Of a stretch of DNA of 64,000 nucleotides, positions 57,081 to 64,000 are shown piece by piece. This DNA comes from Blumeriella jaapii. Taxonomy: Eukaryota; Ascomycota; Leotiomycetes; Helotiales; Drepanopezizaceae. The stretch covers positions 806,001 to 870,000 of the forward strand of contig VWND01000012.1 in assembly GCA_009599575.1 (NCBI GenBank), written 5' to 3'. Position numbers and translations under genes: made by a program. Positions within the stretch are counted from its first letter, which is position 1. Each line of letters begins with the position of its first letter. Under the pieces are notes generated by a model that was not told the DNA's origin, did not search any database, and saw only the letters and a program-made list of their open reading frames with translations.

Positions 57081-57491
57081 GTATAATTTCCAGAAATTGT
57101 CGTTTACGCTTTTGCGCTTTTTTCAGTTGATTTTGCAAAAATCTTAACTAAACGTTTTCAGCGCTAAACTGCAAAAAAAAGATGGCAGGCGAAATGGTTG
57201 GCGCTCTGCCCTTTCCTTTATTTTCTTTTTCTCGGGAAAAGGACTGTTTTTTAAAAAAAAAAGTTTTTAAGAAAAACTGCTTTTTCGCTGATTAAAAAAA
57301 AAAAAATTAGAATATAATAACAAAAGCTGAAAAGCTTTGCTAAAAGAAGGATCGTTAAACAAAAGCTATTTTTCGCGAAGTGCGGAAATAAACCTTTTTA
57401 CGACCGGTCGATTATTTTAATATAATTCGTAAGAAATTCGAAAAAAAAAATAATTACGCCGTCGCCAGCGTAAAAAAAAAGTTGTTAATAA
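57081..57491 (-). pseudogene. B1 gag start and leader
   Basis: Aligns with 56395-56811 (B2) and 36400-36807 (B3). The last internal part of B1, not a duplication of B2. Confidence 0.75.
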
Positions 57492-57759
57492 TATAACGAT
57501 TTAATTAATCGGAAGGCTGAAAGATCAGTTAACTGGTCGCCGTATTCATATAATATAAAAAACGAGCCTTTGGTTTTGTAACAAAGATATTTATTTAAAA
57601 TCAATAATTGTAAAAAGCAAAGGTTGCTAAAAAAAAAAGCCTTATATACATAAATAATTTCCACAATTTATGGGAAGATCCACCAGGAGACCAGGGAGCT
57701 TGCAGCTACACGTAGTTGCTGGGGTGACACGAAAGGTGGCAAAAGAATGAATCGTTACA
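57492..57759 (-). repeat. B1 5' LTR (268 bp)
   Basis: Starts tataacgatt, ends atcgttaca. Followed by TSD acacc (57760-57764). Confidence 0.92.
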
Positions 57760-57764
57760 ACACC

Positions 57765-58600
57765 ACGACGCCAAATTAATTAAAATTATTCAAAAAGGCC
57801 TAGCTTTCTCGTATTTTAACGCGTTTAAAACAGTAGCCTTAGCTATTTTATCGTATTACGAAACCGAAAGCTACGAAATAAAAAACGCAATAATTTTTAT
57901 TAGCTTTTCGATTAAGCAAAAAATGTTCGTCAGATTTAAAACCTAAAAAACCGACGGCGCGATATTAATTTATTCGAACAATTATACGACGCAAAAATAC
58001 AAAAACCATTTCGAAAACGACGCTTCGATAAATAATCTGATATTATTTATATTACGACGAAAACAATTATAGCATTTTCGATAATTTCGATTGCAAACGA
58101 TTATTTCCGAATTATTTCGTAAAATAATTTTTTTTATAAGCCTCGGAGTTTTTTCGAAAATATTCGTCGATAAACAGCCGTAGTCCGACTTATTAATTTT
58201 ACGCGAAGCAAAAGCGTTAATCGGTTTTAATTACGACGAATTAATCGATTATTTCCACGATTTTAATACAAAACTTTTTAGCGTTTTTTGCAAAGCGTAA
58301 AACCACGTATAAAAGCTGAAATTTATTATTTACGAAAAAAGTCGTAAAAAACCTTCGTCGCCGCGACGCCTAATAATATTATCGACGAAAAAGCTATCAA
58401 AACGTTCGTAAATCAAAACGATATTTCGATTAACGTTTTATTTAGCCATTTTTTAAAAAAGCGGAATAAACAAAATAATTTATACGATAAGCGAAACGCT
58501 ACTTTTTTATAAAAGCTAATAGCAAAAAGGTTAAAAACGGATTAAAAAACTAAAAGAAATAAAATTAAAAAGTTCGGTTTTTAATTAATTAGTTTTTAAA
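57765..58600 (+). pseudogene. Family-A extra ORF, last part (A0 copy)
   Basis: Continuation from 2134. The plus-strand reading includes FSYFNAFKTVALAILSYYE, KNAIIFISFSIKQKMFVRFK and REAKALIGFNYDELIDYFHD, nearly the same as in A1. A one-base difference from A1 near 58345 (gaaaaaagtcg versus gaaaaaaaatcg) shifts the frame. Ends near 58545. Confidence 0.6.
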
Positions 58601-58689
58601 TTATATAAATAAATTAAATTGCCTATACTGGAATTATATTTTTTTTTGGTCGTAATTAAAAACGATTACGTATATTATTTAAAACAGAA

Positions 58690-58956
58690 TATAAAACGGT
58701 AATATTTTATATTAATAAAAGTTAATAGTTTTAGCTATAATCGAGGCATGGACCTTTTCGAAACCTTTTGCTATTAATTATTTTTAACAGGTATAAAAGC
58801 AAAGCACCCTTTTAAATAGTACTATAAGTACGCATCTCAATTTATACTTTTCTTTATTTTTCTTTTTCTTTCTTCAGTTTCTTCTAGGGATTCTCTAGAC
58901 TATTTTACCCACCGACATATGGCCGTATCAGTCTGGTTTTCCTACCTATTTTTATA
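58690..58956 (+). repeat. A0 3' LTR (267 bp)
   Basis: Starts tataaaacgg, ends tatttttata; same length as the A1 LTRs. Joined on the right to ataatcgtg of LINE F'. Confidence 0.92.
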
Positions 58957-61113
58957 ATAATCGTGTTTTTTATTATATTTAAATGCTAATTTATTTTTGT
59001 ATTAACCTTTTTGTTTCGAACCGTTTTAATACGATTATTATACCACGCTTCCGCTTCGTATAAAATAAACGGAAAAACGCAGGTAATTATAGCTTTTCGG
59101 AATAAATAAGCCGAAAGGCCCCGTATCGTTTTCGCTAGCTTTTGTATATAAAAAGCGAGCTTTCGAGTTTTAATAGCCCGTTTAAATACGTATTTTTTAA
59201 ACGACAGTTTGCGATTAAACCAAATCTTTAGCTATCGTAAAGCCGGTTATTTTTTTCGCTTTTCCGAAATCGTAATCGGTTCGATCGTATTGTTTTCGTT
59301 TATAACGCAGAAAAAAACGTAATCGGATTTTTTTTTAATGATATAAATTATTTTTTGTTTTTTTGGCATAAAAAAAACTTTGTTATCGTTGTTTTATTGC
59401 AAAATCGATTTGATATTTTCGAATAATAATTGCACGTTTGTATTTAGCGAATTAAATATTCGATAAAAGCAAATATTATCAGCGTATTCGAATCGAAATT
59501 TCGAATTTTATATTATTAATTTTGCGAAATAAAATATATATAAAACTGACGAAAAAAGCGAGCTTTAAAAGATTTTATATTTAACGTCGTAAAATTATAT
59601 AATGGCTTGTTTCAGTTTTATACGTATTTTGCGGTCGGAAAAAAACTTTTGTATCAGCTTTAAAAATAATTTGGGCCAGCTTTGCGAAATTATTCGTTAA
59701 AGCAATTTTCGTATTAAAAAAGCGTCGAACGTTTTTTAAACGTTTATCGTAATTATAATAATTTTTTTGCCCGTTAATAATATTCGTTTTACGTCGTATA
59801 TAAACGAAGCTATTAAATTTATTTTTAAGCGTTTGAAAAGCGCGCTATCGTATTGCGAATTAAAAATACCGTAGGTAAAAGCTGTTCAGGCCAGTTTTTT
59901 CGCTATAATTCGTTCGAAGCTTTTGGAAATATAAAATAATAAAGCAATCGGCCGTTAGGATCGCACCGAATACATTTGCTTTTGTTTACTTATTTTAGAT
60001 ATTATCGTTATTTTCGCCAGCTTTTATAATTGCGAAAAATAATTAAAAGCGAAGCATTTATTAAAAATGCCGTATATAATATGTTTAATATGTTTTCAGC
60101 AGGCTTTAAGCAGCCGAATCGTAACGCGATCGACGCCCGGCGATATACTAAATATTTTAATTATAAAACGTTCGATTTTTTTTAAAAAAAAATTTGTTTT
60201 CGGTTGTTATTTTTTAAAAAAAAATCGTCGAGCAAATCGTCCGCTGTATTAAATCGTTGAAACACTTTCGTATACAACGCTTTAGCTTTTTTCTTCGAAT
60301 TTTCGATTAGTCGGCCGTTAATTTCGAAAAATAACGATTTAAAATTCGTAGTAAATTTATATTAATTAATTAATAAATAAAAGTTTTTATCCGATTTATA
60401 TTCGTTAATTCGGTTACGTTAATAATTCTGCTTAGTTTTAATTACGGCTGTTTTAAAATTTCGATATTCGAGCGATGCGATCGGATTATTAATAATATTA
60501 AAAAGCTTATACGCCCGGTGCGCGATTTTGCATTCCGGCGTTTATTAATAAGTATCGTAATTCTGTTTTATATTTTTTTTTCCGGCTGTTTAAATAGCCG
60601 AGTTTATTACTGCTGCGAATTATATTATATAAGTATTTATTTGCTTTAGCGTGGTTAGCGTTTTTAAAATTAAGCAAACGAGCGATTTTCGTATAAATAA
60701 GCGCCGAAAAAGTCGGAAATATTAAATCCGAGATTTTATAATATATTTGTTTTAAAAAAAACCCGTTTTTTTTTTAATTATAATAATTTAAATCTAATGG
60801 TCGGAAAGAAAATAAAAATCGTTTCGTATAATCGTTTTAGCGAAAAATAAATTAAAAAAAGTTAAATCGAAAATATTATTTAAACGGTATATCGCTATTT
60901 TTAAGTTTTCGATAAAATTTATGCCGTTTTCGGAAATTTATTTTGCGATAGCGGATCCGTTATGGCTAAAAGCGACGTCCGAATCGAATATATCGTAGCT
61001 AACGTTAAAATCGTTTTTTATCAAACAGTTTTTTGAAAAAACTAAATTTTTAATATAATCGATAATTTTATAAGTAATAAGCTGGCGGTATACGTTAAAA
61101 ATAATTTTGTTAT
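58957..61113 (-). mobile_element. LINE copy F' (internal fragment, minus strand)
   Basis: Aligns directly with 47478-49665 of LINE F for its whole length, covering the RT thumb to the endonuclease. Both ends are cut by family-A insertions (A0 left, A2 right). The right part has the endonuclease motif on the minus strand (60900-61100). An open stretch at 60067-60252 is on the non-coding strand and is ignored. The rest of the copy must lie outside the window. It is the oldest layer seen. Confidence 0.9.
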
Positions 61114-61380
61114 TGTAAAAGTAGGTAGAAAAACCAGACTGATACGGCCATATATCGGTGGAGAGGATAGTCTAGGGAATCCCTAAAAGAGACTGAAGGA
61201 AGAAAAAAAAAAATAAATAAAGGTATGAATTGGGCTGCGTGCTTGTGGTATTATTTAAAAAGGTGCTTTGCTTTTATATCTGTTGAAAATAATCAATGGC
61301 AAAAGGTTTCGAAAGAGTTTATACCTCGATCATAGCTAAAACTATCAATTCTTATTAATACAAAGTATTACCGTTTTATA
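61114..61380 (-). repeat. A2 3' LTR (267 bp)
   Basis: Reverse complement of the other family-A LTRs. It supplies the unmutated terminus TTTTACA and so the terminal inverted repeat TGTAAAA/TTTTACA. Confidence 0.93.
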
Positions 61381-61479
61381 TTCTGTTTTAAATAATATAC
61401 GTAATCGTTTTTAATTACGACCAAAAAAAAATATAATTTTAATAAATGTAATTTAATTTATTTTATATAATTTAAAAAC

Positions 61480-64000
61480 TAATTAATTAAAAACCGAAGT
61501 TTTTAGTTTTATTTTTTTTTAGTTTTTTAATTCGTTTTTGGTTTTTTAAGTATTGGCTTTTGTAAAAAAATAGCGTTTCGCTTGTCGTGTAAATTATTTT
61601 GTTTATTTCGCTTTTTTAAAAAATAGCTAAATAAAGCGTCAGTCGAAATATCGTTTTGATTTATAAACGTTTTAATAGCTTTTTCGTCGATAATATTATT
61701 AAGCGTCGCGGCGACGAAAGCTTTTTACGACTTTTTTCCGTAAATAATAAATTCCAGCTTTTATACGTAATCCTACGTTTTGCAAAAAGCGTTAAAAGTT
61801 TTATATTAAAATCGTAAAAATAATCGATTAATTCGTTGTAATTAAAACCGATTAACGCTTTTGCTTCGCGTAAAACTAATAGGTCGGATTACGGCTGTTT
61901 ACCGACGAATGCTTCCGAAAAAGCTCCGAGGTTTATAAAAAAAACTATTTTACGAAATGGTTCGAAAATAATCGTTTGCAATCGAAATTATCGAAAATAT
62001 TATAATTGTTTTCGTCGCAGTACAAATAATATTAAATTGTTTATCGAAACGTCGTTTTCGAAATGGTTTTTGTATTTCTGCGTTATATAATTATTCGAAT
62101 AAATTAATATCGCGCCGTCGGTTTTTTAAGTTTTAAATTTAACGAATACTTTTTGCTTAATCGAAAAGCTAACAAAAATTATTGCGTTTTTTATTTCGTA
62201 GCTTTCGGTTTCGTAATCCGATAAAATAAGTAAAACCATTGTTTTAAACGCGCTGAAATACGAAAAAGCAGAGCTTTTTTAAATAATTTTAATTAGCTTA
62301 GCGTTATAATATAATTGCAAATAAGCTTCGATTATTTCCGAATTATATGCGAATATAAACAGAACGTAATAATCGAAAATAGCGTCGATAAGGTTTTCGA
62401 TTTTTTTTTTTTTTTAAAAATCGGCGATATCGAATTTTATAATTATAATACGATCGGAACTAATAAAACTTAAAGCGATCGGAACGTTAAAATAAGCTAC
62501 GAAACAGCAGTTTCCGGAGTTCCGAATAATTAAAACAGCGAAGTAAAAGCCGAAATAAATTTTAAAAGCTTGCTAAATAAAATTGTATAGCATATTAGCG
62601 AAAAAAGCTGTAAGCGTTTTTTAGATTTTAATTAATCGGAAATAATACTTATATATAACTATTTTTTTTTTATAAAATGCAGCAGTAGCTTATTTTTTCC
62701 GTTATGAAATCTTACGTAATTAACGAATTTATAATTTAATTTAAATAAATTTTAAAATATATTTTAGATCGAAAAACCAAAAAAATCGGCTTTTAGAAAT
62801 ATTCGTTGCTTTTATTTTTTTTTGTTTTAATCGAGCTTTATGGTCGCGTTAAAAGCTTTAAAATCTGTTTTAAAATTTGCGTAGCCCAAATAAATTTTAA
62901 TACGCGCTTTAATAATTTTCGCAGTTTTTCGTCGGAATATAAATTGGTTATTAAAATTAATTTCGAATACGTCGTAATTCGAATTTTTAATAACAGCGAA
63001 TCGATTAACAAAACCGATAATATCGATTTTTTTTATAATTAAATCGCAGTACGCCGCGTAATAACATATATAAAAATAATAGAATTTGCCGTTATTTTTA
63101 GCGTTAACGTTATTTATAAAAACGAAATTAAAAAATCGAAGTTTTTTAGCGAAAAAAAGCTCGAATAAAAACTGATTACCGTTTTCAAAAGTCTTTTTTA
63201 TTTATTTCGGCGTATTATATTTGCAATTTTTCGAAAAAGATTTGGTTTAATTTTCGTTCGAAGCAAAAAAAAAAAGCTGACGGATTTATTTGATTTTTAT
63301 ATAAAAGTATCGAAATAAAACTTTTAAATCGTAACGTCGTCGAAAGCGAAAGTTTTAAATAAAGTAATTTAATTTTATATTTTTTATATAATTTTTTTCG
63401 CGATAATCTCGATATTTTTTTTTAAGCTTTTTCGGTCGAATCGTATAATAATCGAAATCTTAAATATTTTTATTAAAATCTAAAATATTAACGGTAATAA
63501 TACGACGTTTTTAAACGCAGCAAGCGTTTTGAATATTTGCGTATTTAATTTCGAAAAATTAAATTTAAAATTATTTAAATTTTTTTTTTTTTCGGAATGC
63601 CGAGGTTTTTTAAATTTAATTTTGTAAAATCGTCGCGTTTTTTATTAATTAGCTTAAAAATTGTAATTCGGCGTCGATTTTCGGCTGTTTTTATTCGCGG
63701 TGCTTTTTTTGTTAGCGACGCGAATAATTTTTTTTTCCGAATAAAAAAAGTTTCGAAAATATCGGCGCGCTTTTTTACGTTTTTTGTTTTTATTTTTTCC
63801 GGAATCGTTTTTATAAATATAATAAGTTTTTTGTATTCGAATAAGCGGTTATTTATTATTACGCTTTTGATTTCGTTTTCGAATTCGTTTTCGATAATTA
63901 AAAATAAAAATCGCCGAATTATTTAGCTATTTTAAAAATATTAATTGCTATCGCGTATATTTTTTCGAATTAAACGAAAATAATATTAGCTTTTTCGTTT
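61480..64000 (-). pseudogene. Family-A extra ORF (A2 copy, C-terminal part)
   Basis: Third copy of the unrecognised ORF. On the minus strand it shows the same stretches as A0 and A1 (for example the LIGFNYDELIDYF region near 61830-61870). Its plus-strand open pieces at 62806-63042 and 63597-63926 are shadows. The N-terminal part lies beyond the window. Confidence 0.58.

Larger units (their letters stand above)
2135..57759 (-). mobile_element. Chromovirus B1 (Ty3-type LTR element with chromodomain), split by A1 and B2
   Basis: Minus-strand element in three pieces: 2135-5607 (3' LTR, integrase with chromodomain, RNase H, RT), 23352-25620 (RT upstream region, protease, most of gag) and 57081-57759 (gag start, leader, 5' LTR). 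The pieces sum to about 6.41 kb after removing TSDs, matching intact B3. LTR ends are TGTAACGAT and ATCGTTACA, mutated from a TGTGACGAT/ATCGTCACA inverted repeat. The TSD is acatc/acacc. A1 sits at 5608-23351 and a second family-B element, B2, at 25621-57080. Confidence 0.9.
1..58956 (+). mobile_element. Family-A Ty3-type LTR element A0, 3' portion, split by B1
   Basis: Only the 3' part of this element is in the window, in two pieces: 1-2134 and 57760-58956, ending in its 3' LTR. Positions 1-2134 align directly with 20010-22160 of element A1, and 57765-58690 continue the same alignment at 22160-23085. The 55.6 kb between the pieces is chromovirus B1 with everything nested in it. The B1 TSD (acatc/acacc) marks the exact break. 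The right end abuts LINE copy F' at 58957, whose sequence continues from the homologous point of LINE F (about 47478), so A0 was inserted into F'. The 5' LTR and gag-pol lie left of the window. Confidence 0.88.
61114..64000 (-). mobile_element. Family-A element A2, 3' portion, minus strand
   Basis: Begins with the 3' LTR (61114-61380; tgtaaaagtagg at the outer end, the intact form of the right LTR terminus), then the extra ORF in reverse orientation to the window end. It aligns as reverse complement with 20490-23351 of A1. Inserted in F' at 61113. Confidence 0.92.

Noticed and set aside
56812..57759. Tandem LTR array from unequal recombination
   Set aside because: The gtata TSD and the matching break at 25616-25620 show two separate nested elements.
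63597..63926. 109-codon plus-strand frame at the right end
   Set aside because: Antisense to the family-A extra ORF in A2; the sense reading is supported by A0 and A1.
1..64000. Mitochondrial or plastid origin because of very high AT content
   Set aside because: The content is nuclear LTR elements and LINEs with RIP-type mutation; no organellar gene is seen.
1..64000. CRISPR arrays, bacterial operons, tRNA or rRNA genes
   Set aside because: No regularly spaced repeats, cloverleaf sequences or rRNA-like blocks were found; the repeats present are LTRs.

Overview
This 64-kb window is a block of AT-rich, retrotransposon-derived DNA with no recognisable host gene, tRNA or rRNA. Coding remnants are full of TAA/TAG where CAA, CAG or TGG is expected. 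Catalytic residues are lost by G-to-A or C-to-T changes (YLDD to YLDN, CCHC Cys to Tyr), CpG is common and TpA is very common. This is the signature of repeat-induced point mutation (RIP) acting mainly on CpA, so the source is inferred to be a filamentous ascomycete (Pezizomycotina). The genus cannot be read from the sequence.

The window is one nested stack of eleven retroelements, seven levels deep, resolved by matching LTRs and target-site duplications (TSDs). The base is a LINE copy on the minus strand (F', 58957-61113). Two copies of a large Ty3-type element, family A, are inserted in it: A0 (pieces 1-2134 and 57760-58956, + strand) and A2 (61114 to window end, - strand). A0 is split by chromovirus B1 (2135-57759, - strand). 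B1 is split twice. The first insertion is a second family-A element, A1 (5608-23351, +), which carries Ty3-type element H (12600-19036, -). The second is another family-B chromovirus, B2 (25621-57080, -). B2 is split by Ty3-type element E (27379-52404, -). E holds two LINEs in opposite orientation: D (28458-41241, +) and F (45771-51992, -). D is split by the least mutated chromovirus, B3 (30643-37104, -).

Net lengths after removing insertions are self-consistent: B1, B2 and B3 about 6.4 kb each, E about 6.0 kb, H 6.4 kb, D 6.3 kb, F 6.2 kb, A1 about 11.3 kb. Families B, E and H have the order gag-protease-RT-RNase H-integrase; B ends in a chromodomain. The LINEs have ORF1 with zinc knuckles and ORF2 with endonuclease-RT-RNase H-C-terminal zinc finger. 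Family A is unusual: after an ordinary gag-pol it has about 3 kb of sense-strand coding-like sequence before the 3' LTR, seen in all three copies and not recognised.

All genes are decayed and nothing here should be functional. Coordinates of LTRs, TSDs and short motifs were counted directly. Domain limits inside degraded pol and gag regions are approximate.
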